DNA of 64,000 nucleotides from Glandiceps talaboti (taxonomy: Eukaryota > Hemichordata > Enteropneusta > Spengelidae): NCBI RefSeq assembly GCF_964340395.1, contig NC_135569.1, positions 11,308,019 to 11,372,018 of the forward strand. Reading direction: 5' to 3'. The notes under the pieces were generated by a model. The model was not told where the DNA came from and made no database searches. It worked only from the letters and a program-made list of their open reading frames with translations. How positions within the stretch are numbered: position 1 is the stretch's first letter; every line of letters begins with the position of its first letter. The position numbers and the translations under genes were made by a program. Of the stretch, positions 1 to 14,072 are shown in pieces.

Positions 1-1451
1 AAAAATGTACTCTAACACATCACAATGTTGACAGGAAATCAATATTTAACATGTTCAACAATAAATGTTTCATACCATTCATGTGATTTTAAATCTCAGG
101 TCACTTTGAAAGGTCAGTCTTCAAAAGATACAAATCGATGTAATAAATTGTATTGTGATTTACACCTTAGTCAGTGACAACATAAAAAACTATATTTCCT
201 TAATCTTGATTGAATCACAAAATCAATTTACAAATATATATTCAAATTATTTTGAAAGGTTTAGGACATGAATCATCTCAATCCCAGGTAATACTCTCTC
301 TACCAGGGAAGTATTTGTTGGACACAAAAAATACAATTTGGACAAAACAGGATCTAAACATGATAGAATACTTATAATCTATTCAACTATTTACTGTTGT
401 TTTGTGTGGCAACAGTTTAGAGGCCTACCCTGAATCGATTCTCTCTTTCAGGCCTGACTGATAATCTGGTGCCATATGTTTATTTTTTTGTATGTTTTTT
501 TTTTTCATTTTTGCCAGTGAAATTTTCTATCAAGAAAGGACCCTATGAACATATGAATGCTGTGTTTTTAACAACTAAAGACTGACCAGAGACAGACACA
601 AGTTTGTGAAGTACTCCTTTGAGATAGCATAGCATAAACTTATCAAGACAAATAACCACCAAATTAACCTGTGTTTACAAGAGGTCACTTTTGAGGTTCT
701 AATAATAGCACACATGGTAGGTCATTTGCATACAAAATGAGCCAATTGATATGCAAATTACACATCATTGTTTTTGAAAGTTACAAAGTTGACCTAACAG
801 CTTAATTGCTAAAGAGGAATCTAACACCTTTCTAGACCTTTGTGTGTGTTTTTAGCACTCTATTGGTGATTGTGTTTGTATACATAAGATTGGATTGAAA
901 TGTATTTATCTCCTAGACACACTGGATACCTTCTCAGTACATCAAATTTATCCTCTTTCTCCAGAGGGGGTATTTGTTTGTACACAACTAAGTACAAGTC
1001 AGGGAGAAAGCAGAGTAAACACTAACATACTTGGAGCACCAACTACTAAGTATATAAAGCTACCATTGGCTTGATGTTTGTCTTAGAGTTATGGCACGGT
1101 CATTTTAAGAAATTAAAACAAATAATTGAAGTAACTTTATGAAAATTCAAGATGAAAATACTGAATTCATGTATTTTGGACCACTTGCATTTGAACAAAT
1201 GTCACATCACACAAAATTAGCATGTGTAGAAAAATATCTGTATTTTTCAGATAATGATATAAGACAATTGAGATTACTGTCAATTCTGGGGCCATCATTG
1301 TGAATAACAATTTCTACTTCCCAAGTCAAGCAAAATTTTTGTAATTAGAATCCCAGAATTTGTTGATGTCTGGTCAGATTTTATTTCAGAACGTGGTTGT
1401 GACGTTTTCCGATATTGTACATAGAAATGATCAATAAGTTTATTGACTAAC
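1..1451 (-). other. SPEN intron 3, leaving the left edge
   Basis: This stretch lies downstream of the SPEN exon 3 donor on the minus strand. I looked for the second to fourth RRM exons expected next in SPEN and found none; the sequence is AT-rich with no phase-compatible conserved exon. The remaining exons are presumably beyond the left edge. Confidence 0.7.
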
Positions 1452-4400
1452 CTGGGTGATCTGTGTAAGAGACTATCCCTGCTTGAACTTCTGCTACTCC
1501 TAGAGTCATCGCTATGACTACTCCGAGAACGACTTCTTGAAACATCCGTACTCCTGGACCCTGAACGAGAACGCGACTTGGAATGAGACCTTGACCTTGA
1601 CAGTGATGCCGAACGAGAAGGAGACCGTGAATGTGACCGTGATCCAGACTGTCTTGGTGCAAGCAACTTCTTATGCTTTTTGTGTTTTAGTTGTCGAGGT
1701 ATCTCAATTGGCGGGTTATCTCCTGTCCTTCTCCTATGTTCATATTTACTACCGTATTTATATCCAGAGACGTACGGCGTCGTAGGTCTTTTCTGTTGCG
1801 GGTATGCGACCCGCGAATATGCCTTACGTCGCGAAGCAGCCGGGTAATACATTGCAGCAATGTCTTCATTATCATAGTACGGTGCTGCAGGGGCAGTGTG
1901 CTCATAATGCCTATCATACATACTGCGATCGTAAGCGTATCCACTGTGGTCGTAATTCCTATCATCGGCGTACCTGCAATTATAAACGTGCGGAAATCAG
2001 TACACCAAACCTGTAATTTCATTATAATTTATCTCAATAATATTAGAGCCATGAATATTACAGAAATAAATACATGATTCAATTTTATCATACGAACAAA
2101 ATACGGACGGAATAGCTTATTTGGCTGCATAATGAGTGTGTGTTGGACCATGTTAACATATGTGCATTGGTGCCTGACAGTAAAGTGTATACCTTATTGC
2201 ATATTAATGTAGACATTTTATTTCCTACATAGTGAAAAGGTCAGGGTAATCAATTATCTTGTATGTCTAGCCTTTCCATTATTCATTCCTTGACATTTTA
2301 AGCTATAACTAGGCAGGCCTCATGCGAGGTATTTCATCACTGCTCTCAGGGCAGCCTCTGCTATTTTCTCAATTTGTCACTTTTGTCAGTAATTGTTAAT
2401 ATCCCCTAATTCTGTGCATGACAAACGATTCAAGTTTCTATTTTTTCGATTAAAAGCAATTTTAAATTTGATTCTAAAACAGGAACTACGAAATCTCGAA
2501 ATCTGTTTATTTGAGAACAGAGATTGTGCTGCTTTGATGGCCTAAATTTCATATGTTAACATCAACAGGACATATCATGTCGCCTACTTATAATATAACC
2601 TCAATGTCAAACTCCCTGTGCTTAGATCACATGACCACAATTTTGCCCAGAATACTGACAATCTATATATCATAGCAACAGATATCCCACAAAATTTTCA
2701 CCCCCAGTTTTGTCTCAGATTTATATCAATTTATAAAATTTATACTGTATTATGGATTGACTTTTTACATCATCCACAATTCAAAGAAATACATATATCG
2801 CCGACAGTATGAAATATATTCATAAATTTTATGACATTTTCACTTCAATTTTGCTATGAAATTCATGGTGTTCCAACATGTGAATTTCATACTTTTGTTC
2901 GTAGAAAATTTCAAATATGTAGTTAATTTCTTATGTTCATTTCAAATTTCCAGTGTTAATATCAGTACAAGAAACATATACCATTTGTCTTTCTAGTAAA
3001 TATTTTGCATGACAAACTCATCAAACTGCTGGAAATATTCCAGCAATTTATTTCAATTTACGGCTACTTACACCTAATTTTGTTATACTGGTTGCATATT
3101 TTATGATAATTCAAGCGATGACTAATCTGTGCCAATATATGCATACTAATTTGCTGTGTTTCGTTGTCAAGAGCTGCTGGTTATTTTTATCTGATAACCA
3201 TTTTTTTTAAATTTTTATTTCCAATCAATCTTGCTTAAATACATTATTTTTAAATTTCTAATTTTAATCTTAAAGCTATTTTTATTCGTGTGCATTTCAG
3301 TATAAATATTTTTTCTCTTTAAAATTTATATTTTTTGTTGTTGCTAGGGTCATTTCTGTGTATGCGAGTATCTATGACTAAATTTCTCTAATGAATTGTG
3401 TATAAACTGCCATTTTATTGAGATGTGTGTTTCAGTGTTAAAATTAACATTTCTCTACTTTTTTTTCATGGGGGTTAAAATATCTTCATTTTTTTATTCA
3501 TGGGGCCACTTCAATGTCCATATCTCACTTTTCTAATTTTATTTAACACAGTCAGTTATTGGGGTGCATTTCAATATGTTCTTGTTTATTGACAATACCT
3601 CGTGTGTGTGTGTGTGTGTGTGTCTTTGTCTGTATCTGTCTGCAAGTCTAAGCTGTCACTATTCCAACACAACATATTATTTGACAATCACTATAACATA
3701 CCAATGAGTAACTAAAAAAAAAATTAAGCAAATAAAAAAAATCTAAATTTTCAAAAACCCAGGTAACGAGATAACTAAAATCAAATAGATTGCGTTCTCC
3801 ATTTTCTTGCTGTAACATAATGCAATTATCATATCTTTATTGATAATTTATCATTGAGAGTGTGTCTCCACGGTGACGTAGACACATATCATACCATGCT
3901 GTTAGTACTATATATACATAGTCTATCAGTTACTTGGATGTAATCTGTTAGTGGAAAAAATAAATAAATTTATCAAGAAATGAGGCTTCACACTACACAA
4001 TGAATAAAATACCAACCTTTGAATGGCTTGTTTCTTATACACCTGGTAATCCAGGGGTATGAACACTAAGCCAATTTTAAGAGCCACATAAACAATACAT
4101 TTTTATTTAGAGAACCCAAAACACATGGACAAATAAGTATATCCAGGGAGACAAAGGGAAACCCCAGGACACAACACTGCAAATAGAAAATCCCAGAGAA
4201 ATTGCATAGATAATATATAAGTTCGGTGCTTTCTGCGAATTAATTGTTCCAATGCAGGAATGTCAATATCCGTCTTTATTGATGTTTATTATTTCCAGGG
4301 AACAAAAACCAAAAAGTCACGGTAGTAAGCAATACCCGGGAAAGTTCAACCCAACAGTTATATACTCCATTGTTGGGATTTTATTATAAGTGTCACGGGG

Positions 4401-7086
4401 ACTGGGGCAATGATTGATGGAAGTCCGATAATAATACGTCATCCCGGGGCTGTGTTAGTTTGGAAGTCCGATAATAAGTCATCCAAGATGTCTGCCTAGA
4501 TAGATATATCCATACGTGTATATATATATATCCACCAACTATTCAGCGATGTATTCTTTGCAACAGTTAAGACTTATCCACATAACTGATAGAGTAATCA
4601 AAGTCTGTCTTGAAGTAAAGTCACGAATGTTGAATGTCAGGATAAACTCCAATGATATTGATACGATTCCGAAAGGTACAGCATATATGGAATATGTTCC
4701 CAAAATAGTAATCTGGTATAAGTATCCACTGATAGCATACCACATGACTGATAGCAGCTAAAGTCTGTTGATATAACTACATCCGTTATGTAATTGTCAG
4801 GTTTTTAGCAACTGCAAGTGTTCTCCATACATAGACCAGACCTACTGCTATAACCCATGGCAATACAACTGGAAGAGCTGCAAATAGGGATATTCCAAAT
4901 TTCTGGAGACCTGCTGGATTAAACTCTGCCGGGAGTAGATCGCAATGGCAAAGCAGCAATTCCATGTAATAATATCCTGTTGATGTATGGTAGACATATT
5001 TCCAGATAATCCTCCTGGAGATAGTAAATAGCCCATTATGTCAGCTGCTGTTTATTATAATAGTTAGTATTTCTCCTATCCAGGTAGAATGTTCATTGCT
5101 GTGGATCATCTATCCAAATATGGTACATCCAAAGTCACGTGCAAAGGTACATAGTTATTTATTCCCTGGTAGAACGGCGTTGTCATGGCGAGTACACGGC
5201 AAAAATCCTCCAGTCAGTGGTGATATATGTTAACCATGATGATGTAATGGAAAACTAATTTCCTTGATGGTCTTGCTGACAGCACTGCTGCCATCCTCGA
5301 CAACAGGAATATATCACCGGACCAAAAATCTTTGTATAGGAATAAACCGGAGTTAAAGTTCCCATGGAATTTGCAAGCAACGATACCAGTGGGATAATAG
5401 TAACCATGGCTAGAGGTAGACAGGCATGAGGAGACTACGATGACACTGGAGTATATAAATCCAGAACAACCAAGTCACAGCAGAATAGCCAACAGACGAC
5501 CACTCACTGAACAAGGGAGAGATGCTGGCTATGGAGTTACAATAATTCCATACAGGGAGACATACATTACGAATTAATCCAGTGAAATGGCTGTTGGGAA
5601 GTAAGCATCACACATATGAAGCACTTCATGCAGCGCTGTGTGCGGACAATGTATCACAATGGAACTAAAACAGACAAACCTACCCGTGTGTTTGAATTTT
5701 TTTTTGAAAACTTACCCTTCCCGGACATAACGCGACTGGCGACTGTAAGCACTACTGTAATCCCTTGTAGCCATCATTGATATGTGCGGCGATGGAGAAT
5801 CCTCTCGTTCGTGTATATGTACTACAGTACCAGGAGTCCTTTCAGGTTCATTGTAGTCTGTCCTCAATTCACGATCACCAAGTTTATTAACTGCTTCATG
5901 AGCATTTGTTGCAGATTTAATATCAACAAAATCCACAAATGCAGACAGGGTTCCATCTGACGAACGCTTAGGTAAAATCTTAACACTTTCAATACGTCCA
6001 TACCTAAATATTGACAAAGAACAAGATCAAAATTAAGTCCATGATCAAATTAGTAACCAGTTTCACTAAGCTTCAACCTGGTACATAAATGTGTTAAAAG
6101 TTCACCCTCACACATAATATGGAAATTTGTCACTAACTGTTCTAAAAATAAACCATCTGTTGTCTGTAACTGTATAAAAATAGACATACCATATATCAGA
6201 AGGGACAAATGAAAGAAAACGTCTTGGGCTTCCAAACTGATATGCACTACAGCAACATCAATATTCATTCCATGTTCCATTACAGAATCCTTCCCCCATG
6301 GCATTTCAAATTCGTTAGCATTCGACAAGCCACTGACATATATCACGTTTTATGTATTTGATAAAGTTGACAAATGTAATCACAAATTGTATTGTGAATT
6401 TGTGAATATATCGGCTGGGAATTTTTTTACGCCATACTGGATGTTTTAAAACTAAAATGCAGACTGTATGTTGTATATATTACGTGTAGGGTCATACAAG
6501 ACGAAACGACGGACTTGTCATTTTCTCTAGCCCTGTTAAGTTGTATTCGACTCATTGTTTACTACTTGTACACGACAAAGAATTTGACTTGCAAGTTGCA
6601 GAGGGATTTTTATGATACCGTTCGATCACTGGACGCGGTGTGATTTTATCGAGAGACTTAATAAAATTGGCAACGTCTGATATTTCATAGTGGCCTTATT
6701 TTGGCGTACTACGACCGTTTTATTCATCATCATCATCAAAATGGCAAATTAATGTCTGGCTAGACTAATTTAGAGTGATTGCCAAAATGTTTTAGAATTT
6801 ATACTTTGTTTGAATGCCTTAGCACGCACACAGATATTCAATGAAAGCAAAATGCGTGCAGATTGGCGTGTCTTACATCTTAGGTCTGGGGTGGATGATA
6901 CAAATGTTAGTAAGAACGTAAATGGGACTCGACCTGGAAAACATGGCGATGTCATTTCAACGCGATGTACGTGGACCAATATTCGTAGTACTACCATACT
7001 CACCGCTTAAAATGTTCAACGATCTTCTCCTCGCGGATATTTTCCGGGAGATTTCCGACCCAAAGATGTCTTGTCTCACGCGGCAT
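1452..7086 (-). CDS. SPEN: SPEN (split ends / MINT / SHARP), N-terminal exons, partial
   Basis: SPEN family proteins are large nuclear RNA-binding co-repressors (Notch, nuclear receptor and X-silencing pathways in vertebrates) with N-terminal RRMs and a C-terminal SPOC domain. Three coding exons are visible: 7004-7086, 5716-6003 and 1452-1973, all with GT-AG borders and continuous phase (83, 288 and 522 nt). Exon 1 encodes MPRETRHLWVGNLPENIREE and on to HFKR, and exon 2 continues YGRIESVKILPKR; this is RRM1 of SPEN almost word for word, with RNP2-like LWVGNL at residues 8-13 and the family's atypical RNP1 around AFVDFVDI. RRM1 spans about residues 6-81. Exon 3 holds a Tyr/Arg-rich stretch and then a strong RS-rich tract ending at the donor, as in vertebrate SPEN. 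About 298 residues are present; RRM2-4, the long middle and SPOC lie off the left edge. RBM15/spenito is less likely because its first RRM differs. The start codon agrees with the vertebrate start. Confidence 0.93.
1974..5715 (-). other. SPEN intron 2
   Basis: A 3.7-kb intron between SPEN exons 2 and 3. It holds a short GT run at about 3604-3624 and otherwise AT-rich sequence; I see no further exon, RNA gene or transposon that I can support. Confidence 0.6.
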
Positions 7087-7205
7087 CTTGAAGCAATAAA
7101 TACTCCCACGATAAAGATCCAAGAAGTCGGTATTTCAGTGAAATTCCCAGGTAAGCTCTGGCATTATTGTCCCTTACTCGTTTGTAATTTTGCTTCCCTC
7201 TCTCT

Positions 7206-7221
7206 GTGGTGACGTCACCAC
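7206..7221. promoter_or_regulatory. Perfect 16-bp palindrome containing a cAMP response element, SPEN promoter
   Basis: GTGGTGACGTCACCAC is a perfect palindrome around the canonical CRE core TGACGTCA, about 120 bp upstream of the SPEN start codon. The surrounding 100 bp is richer in CpG than its neighbours. CREB/ATF factors bind this core, so it is a likely promoter element; the binding is inferred. Confidence 0.6.
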
Positions 7222-9009
7222 TCGCACTGAATGATGGGATTATATCACATGATCACGACCAGACCCCGCCCAAGCTTCAGAGCTGAGAGAGTTCGTGGAA
7301 ATGCGATAAGCTCCGCGCACTATTTTAAAACTTTCTACATGTCATTTGCTTTTTACTTAGTTACACCCCAAATGCAGGTCTTGCATATAATATGTACAAT
7401 TTGTATCCGCAGTGGGGAACGTTTTTAGAGCTTAACTTATATTGGTGTTACATAATGTGATTGCAATGAATGTAGAGTGTATTTATACATGTATGCACAT
7501 GCACTTATTTTCGGGTGTTGTCTCTCCTTTTCTTTTACATTCATTTATTTATAGTAATTACTAGTAAGTTTTGAAGTAAGCTTTGTAGATAGATTTCCAC
7601 TGTTCAGGGAATGAAATATAAACGTGTTGGGCCAATTTTCATGTTATGTGGTCTGAGGTGACTAGGCCATGTATGCCTGTGGTTTCAGTGATATGTACAT
7701 ATTCGTAAAAGTGAAACATATTTTCTTCCGGGATTTCTCGTAGGGGTTTTCCTTTTAATACCAACAGTAAAGCCAGATATATATGGGCATGTCATGTATT
7801 GTTATGAAAGGGTATTTAGTAAACTGTTACTATGTAGGGCAATTGTCATTTCTAGTGCACTGTGTCACAGTTGTGTAGTCAAGGAGTTCATTGCAGGACA
7901 AAGTGTAATATAAGGTGTACTGACCAATCCAAAAGTGGGAGTGAAGATACTCAAAGACCAATGTTGGAATCTTGTGTTTTTGTTTCAATGATAATAGAAT
8001 TATTTTGGTTATAAAAATGACCATAAATGAATGACAAAACTAAAAAAGAAAAACAACTCCTGTACAACAAATACTAGATATCTCGCGAGTGCAAAAACAT
8101 TTCTGGTCAGGAGTAAAACTCAAGTACGAAAAACAGTTGGCAGAATATACTATATCATGCAGACTGATATGGAAAAAGTTGATGCAAAACACAACTTAGC
8201 TGAGGAACCATGTTACAAACAAATGAATAAATGAACATGTGGGGGTGGGCCTGGGTAGTAATATACTGTATGTTTCTATATACACTCATCCATACAAAAA
8301 ACACAGACTGATAATAAATAATCTTGGTTTAATAAGATGGCTGGAATAACAAATGAGTCCAGACTGAGCCAGGAAAATAATTTGAAGGAAGTTATTCAAA
8401 TGGACTGGTGAGTCCTATTACAGTATTATGAATTATAGTGATGGTGTTATGACTAGAAATTCCAGCAGAACTATTTCAATTTATCCTGGAACAAAAGACA
8501 AACAAACAAACTGCTGGCTGTTAAACCTGACTGGCTACTCCCCTATATGACTGTATTTACCAGTATTGGTTCCTTCAACATATTGCTTCTGATTCTGTTT
8601 CTGATATTTGTGTCGCTACTTTTGGGTCTTTTCTAGCCTTTTTATCTAAAATGGAATAGTTTTTTTTTCAAGCTGAAGAGTCTGGGTCCACTCTGTTTTC
8701 GACTTTGCTTGGTCTAAAATGTGGTCCATAGTCTTCCAATCATAACTATGCCATTAATTGCCCCCAAATTAAATTTTGCCTCCTGAGGGAAAAAAATACT
8801 AGAGTGAAAACTACATTTTGCACCCCACCATTTCCTTAGCATAAAACTACTGCAAATGTACTTTCATATAAATATTTGATCTTCTAAAAAACCTGTGATG
8901 ATCTAAAATGGGGTGTTGGTTTTTGGTCAAAATAGATCTGAAATGCCCGGGGTGTAGGGTTGGCAGTATTGGCCTACCACAGCTGACCACTGGTACCACC
9001 CCCAGGGCT
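7222..9009. other. Intergenic, nothing recognised
   Basis: AT-rich sequence upstream of SPEN. Short open frames exist, but none has splice-compatible extension, a recognisable domain or plausible composition. No RNA gene or mobile element recognised. Confidence 0.55.
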
Positions 9010-9515
9010 ACTACACTCAAAAAAACAAGTATAGTGGCGTCACAGATCTAGTAAAATAGACAGGCTATAAATTCAGAATACTATTCAGTCTACTCAAACG
9101 ATCTGTGACTGCTACTACACTCATTGATACAGAAATGAGTACAGCAGAGTCACAGTCCCACTGTGTAGACAGGCTAATTCAGAATAGGATTCGGTCTACT
9201 CAGTTGATCTGTGACTGCGACTACAGTCATTGATACAGAATGAGTACACCAGTCACAGATTCACAGAGTAGACAGGCTACTTTAGAGTTCGATTCAGTCT
9301 ACTCAAAGGATCTGTGACTGTAACTACACTCATTGATACAGAAATGAGTACAGCAGTCACAGACCCACTGAGTAGACGGGCTACTTTAGAGTAGGATCCA
9401 GTCTACTCAAAGGATCTGTGACTGCGACTACACTCACTAATACATGAGTATAGCAGACTCACAGAACCACTGAGTAGACAGGTCTATTCAAAGGATCTGT
9501 GACTGCTACACCTGT
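9010..9515. repeat. Tandem array of about 104-bp palindromic units
   Basis: GATCTGTGACTG recurs near 9100, 9206, 9309, 9413 and 9494, giving a unit of about 104 bp (the last shortened). Within each unit one arm reads GTCTACTCA then GATCTGTGACT, and the other reads AGTCACAGA then TGAGTAGAC, so every unit is itself an imperfect inverted repeat. About 4.5 copies. Confidence 0.85.
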
Positions 9516-10039
9516 TCTCTGAAACACACTTGCACAGAAATAAATAATAACAGAGTGATATTTTATTTATAAAATGTTTAACAGAACAAAGTACTGTGAT
9601 ATATATAAAAAAATTTAAAGACATTCTCTATTACACTGGAATCATTTAGAATACGACAAACACCTCTGGAGGGAAGCTCACCAAATTATACCATATAATT
9701 GTGCAATATGTGTTTGTTTGAATACTAAAAGAATGTAACATAGAAAACAAAAACACTTGACAGATGCCAACAAAATTTACATATCAAATGTCATTAAGGA
9801 TACTGACCAATCAAATTTATATATCATATGCAAAGAAAGATACTAAGCCAATCAAATTTATGTAACAAATGTAAATAAAAATGCTGACCAATCAGATCTG
9901 CTGGTTACATTTGAGGTCAAGATCATGTAATGATTTTCAGGGTCAGTTAGTTAATGATCAGCAGGCTAATTTCCATGGTTAGTTTGTCTTTGTAGGTCAT
10001 CTACCATGGTCAGTATGTAGATCCATGGTCAGTATGCAA

Positions 10040-10570
10040 CTGGAGGTCAAATACCATGGTAAATGTGTGCTTTTGTAGGTAGGTCAAATGCCATGGTAAA
10101 TGTGTGCTTTTGTAGGTAGGTCAAATACCATGGTAAATGTGTGCTTTTGTAGGTAGGTCAAATACCATGGTAAATGTGTGCTTTGTAAGTCAAATACCAT
10201 TGGTCAATACGATAGTGTAGCTGGGTCACATACCATGGTAAGTATAACTATAGGTCACACACCATGGTAAGTGTAACTTTGTAGGTAAAGTACCATGGTA
10301 AGTGTAACTTTGTGGATCACATACCATGATAAATGTGTGCTTTCGTAAGTCCAGTACCATTGATCAGTATGATATTGTAGCTAGGTCATGTACCATGGTA
10401 AGTATAACTGTAGGTCACACACCATGGTAAGTGTAACTTTGCAGGTGAAACAGCAAGGTAAGTGTAACTCTCACGGTAAGTATAACTTTGTATGTCACCA
10501 TGGTATTAGTGTGGGTAACTTTGCAGGTTGAATACCATGGTTTGTGAGTATCTTTGGTAGGTCAAATACC
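10040..10570. repeat. Minisatellite built on TACCATGGTAA
   Basis: Units carrying ACCATGGTAA and a TTTGTAGGTCA-like stretch are tandem, with near-identical 37-bp spacing at 10054, 10091, 10128 and 10165 and then more diverged copies to about 10570. CCATGG is itself palindromic. It lies between the SPEN 5' end and the ARMC9 3' end. Confidence 0.8.
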
Positions 10571-12162
10571 ACGGTAACTGTGATTCAACACATCAAATCT
10601 CAAGGTCTGTAAAACTGAGCATGGAGAGTTCTCATGTAAATAGTAAGTGTCAATCTGCAAAGAACGTATTGGTTAATGACAGATATTGGACCTACCCTGT
10701 AATCTGAATACATAACATAAATTTACTACATTTCAAAACCAAAATTTTATGACAATACAATCATTCACTACCAAACACACAAATGCAAAAATGATTTCAC
10801 TCAAATTTTGACAATTTTTTTACTTTAAAGTCAAAATTTTGGCACCAACTCATAAATAATATTGATTAGAATGATTCCAGACTAAATCAATCAGAAATAC
10901 TGACAATTTTTTTTTTTTTTTTTAAATTTTGATCAAATAATTGTTGGCGGGAAATTTGGTGTTGTTTGGTAGTGAAGTGTTTTGTAACAGAACTTACATG
11001 TAATAGCAATCAGGGGAAATTAAGCATTAAGTGTCAAAGCCAATGATATAATTTTTTACATTTATAACGACATCTTGAAGGAATATGGCAAAATAAGTTT
11101 GTATTAATACTAAGTATGCTGGTGTGAAAATCAAAGTAATAAATAGAATTATACTGTGACATTGTCAAATAATTACAAATATTTACATCAACTTCAAAAC
11201 AATATCGTCAGAGAAATCAGTCAGCAAGCTGTAAATTGCCTACAAGTATTGGTTTGTGTTACTACAGTACCATGATAAGTAGAAATCTGAAGTGCAGTAT
11301 TCCTGATAATTTTATAAGTACATTTTAGTCCTAGTAGTTCCGATAGTCTGGTTCTGATGACCGTATTGCAATTTTAGACTACATTATCTTCACACATTAC
11401 CGGTACGTCTAGTCAAGCTTGTTACTCTAGGTGTTAAATGTGGTTGAACCCCATGCTGGGCAAAGTGTAATCCATCACAAATTGACAGGCTGCCATCATA
11501 AAGCATTGTCAAGTTGGATTGTGGGAAATCAAAGGTCAAACGTTGTTGACCTTTCTAGGACTGATATGATATATGTAAATGTCCAACCAAACTCCACCTC
11601 CGTCTTTTGAAACTAAAGTCACGTGGGGCTACAATGTCATCATGTTTATATGAACACTGTAGGGGGGCACAGAATTCTGTACTAGAGTAACGAGATTGAC
11701 TAGACATAATGTATGAAGATAACACAGTGTAAAATTGGAATGCGGTCGTCAGGAACTAGACTATAGTTCCGCCTATTCTACGAGTTCATCATGTTTACAG
11801 TTTGCAGCAATTTCTCCCTACATTACACTTACACCTACGAAAAATTATCAATTCTCAATACGGGGGGTGTACCAATAATAGCGTTTACTTCATGCTAGAA
11901 TATTAAAATAGAACATGGCTAATGACTTTTTGTCACTAGCACCTACAGTAATGCATGTGGAGAGAAGTCGTAGTGTCAACCATGAAATCAAATTCTCTGA
12001 CATAGTGCCAAGAGTAAAATTCACAATTCTGGTAACAAGGATTTAGTGGACTTTCCCTTCTCTCTTTCTGGATTGGGCCTCTAAAATCTTTTGATACAAA
12101 CTAGTCAGTGAGTTCTATGGAAGATTACATCAGTGTTTCCCTTAAAAATAAGATTGAATTAA
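10571..12162. other. Intergenic, nothing recognised
   Basis: AT-rich sequence with homopolymer runs near 10910 and no supported gene. Part of it could be a long ARMC9 3' UTR, but nothing in the sequence shows that. Confidence 0.5.
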
Positions 12163-12410
12163 TAGGGAACTTGGAATCCAGACTGAGCATGCTCAGATGC
12201 AAAGGACTATGGGATTATCTGTGGTTATCATAATACCTAATCTGGAGCTACTGATAAAATAAACATCACACAATGGTCAGGGTAACTATGAATTGATTAT
12301 TTGTGGTTACAAACAATGTATCAACATTGTTTATAATACTTATTGATTAGTATTTATTATCACATTTCCCATGATGCAACATTCAACATGGCGGGTTTGC
12401 AAGTTCCCTA
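12163..12410 (+). mobile_element. MITE family 1, copy 1 (TA target, GGGAACTTGCAA-type termini)
   Basis: A 248-bp element starting TAGGGAACTTGG and ending GCAAGTTCCCTA, so about 12-bp terminal inverted repeats beside a TA on each side, typical of Tc1/mariner-type non-autonomous elements. It carries the internal perfect palindrome CTGAGCATGCTCAG and the motif ACATGGCGGG near its right end. Two close relatives lie at 15181 and 27368 in the same orientation. No coding capacity. Confidence 0.85.
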
Positions 12411-13560
12411 TTGGAAAGTATGCAAATTTTATATTTGTCCCTCTCTCAATTACTGGGGTTCAAAAGCAACGATCACAAGTGTAGGGCTACAGTAATTTGG
12501 AAAGACAATAGTACGGTATCGCTTGACTTGACAACTTATCTGTAAAACACATCTTCATCTTAAGCACAGTCCCTCTATGTGATGATGTGAGATGTTGGAT
12601 CATGTGGAACAAACTTGGGTGAACCATGAATCTGTGATCTATGTATAATTATGTGTAAATACTGTAATATTTCTAGGTGGGTGTTGTCACATGTATAGTT
12701 AGTTCCACTATTAGCTAAACAATAAAGACATAGTGAATATACTCTGTGTATTTGGCATACTCTTTCCCACTGCAGACCAATCCGAATCGGCCTCTAAACT
12801 ACCCTGAGAGTCTCTCAGTTCACATTGGGCATTTGATAAAATAACATATTCAGTAAAGATTTACCTATCAATACACATTTACGGCATAAAGCATAATCTA
12901 CAATGAATCCAATATTAATTTATAATCTTTTTTTTTTTTTTTTGGAGTAGTCTCATTTTTAAGTAGACTGGTACCATGTAAACTGAATATCTATAGCAAG
13001 GCCACTGCACCTGAATAAACTATGGCTTAACAGACTGAGCCACTGCACCTGAATTACTTAACATTGGCAAAAAAAGAGGCCCTTGAACATGTGTATTTCA
13101 AAAACTTACATTATAAGTATCTTAGTGGCACAAACGAAAGCAACTATTTCAAGGAGATGGTTGGTTACCTTTACCCCAAGCAGGTGAGGTGAAAGGTAAG
13201 GTCAGGTCAGGTGAAAGGTGAAAAGGAAGGGTTACATTAGAGAATCCCTAGGTTTCATACACTTGTATTGATCTTTACTCAAAGTATATTTTTACAAATA
13301 AACATTTCTCTCTCAAAAAAAAATGAAATGGAATGAAAACAATGTGCAAGATTAGTCAATATTTCCACTTAGAAATGAAAATTACTGTTGAAAGGCAGTC
13401 AACTTGGATTTTCACACAACCACATCCCTAGCTGATTCTCTGCCGTCAAGGACAGGTAATATATTTGGCATATTCTCAAAGCAGCTGAACAAATTTGTTT
13501 AATTTTCAATCTCCCCTCGACTCCACAATTTATATGTATTGATTTGTACTAAATATGACA

Positions 13561-13906
13561 TTAAAGTAGCAATATGGAGGAGGTTTAGGTATTTATTTTG
13601 GATTTTTAATTTATAAAACTATTTTATCATGGCTTCCTACTTGAAAAATTAATGTGATAGAACAAATCTGTTGGTAACTCAATAGATTGCAAAAAGCTAC
13701 AAAATGTGCTAAAAAGTTTGCTATTGTACGTACAAAAACAAAGATTTTGCACATTTATTAATCTTTTGTAATTTATTGAGATGCAAACACAGATTTGACA
13801 TATGTTGTTTCACATTTGTTTTTCAAGTAGGAAGTTATGATGAAACTGTTTTATAAATTAAAAATCCAAAATAAATAGCAAATCCTCATCCATATCGCTA
13901 CTTTAA
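13561..13906. mobile_element. Palindromic MITE flanked by TTAA
   Basis: The element reads TTAAAGTAGCAATATGG at the left and the reverse complement of TTAAAGTAGCGATATGG at the right. The two halves pair over about 90 bp with few differences (for example TTTTGGATTTTTAATTTATA in both arms) and more loosely towards the centre, so nearly all 346 bp can fold back. TTAA at both ends suggests a piggyBac- or Kolobok-type target site. Non-coding. Confidence 0.8.
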
Positions 13907-14072
13907 TATTCATAAGTCAAATTAGCATAATGGCAAAAGATGTCATTGTTAGAGGTTGTGATGTAGTGTACAATTTACATTAATAATGGGACTGCTTGGG
14001 AGTATATCGTTGAGCTTACATTTTATGAAGACTGGTTGATATCTAGCATTGCTTACTGACAAGGAGAGAAAC

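Noticed and set aside
6922-7212. 96-codon plus-strand frame upstream of SPEN
   Set aside because: It is the shadow of SPEN exon 1 on the other strand.
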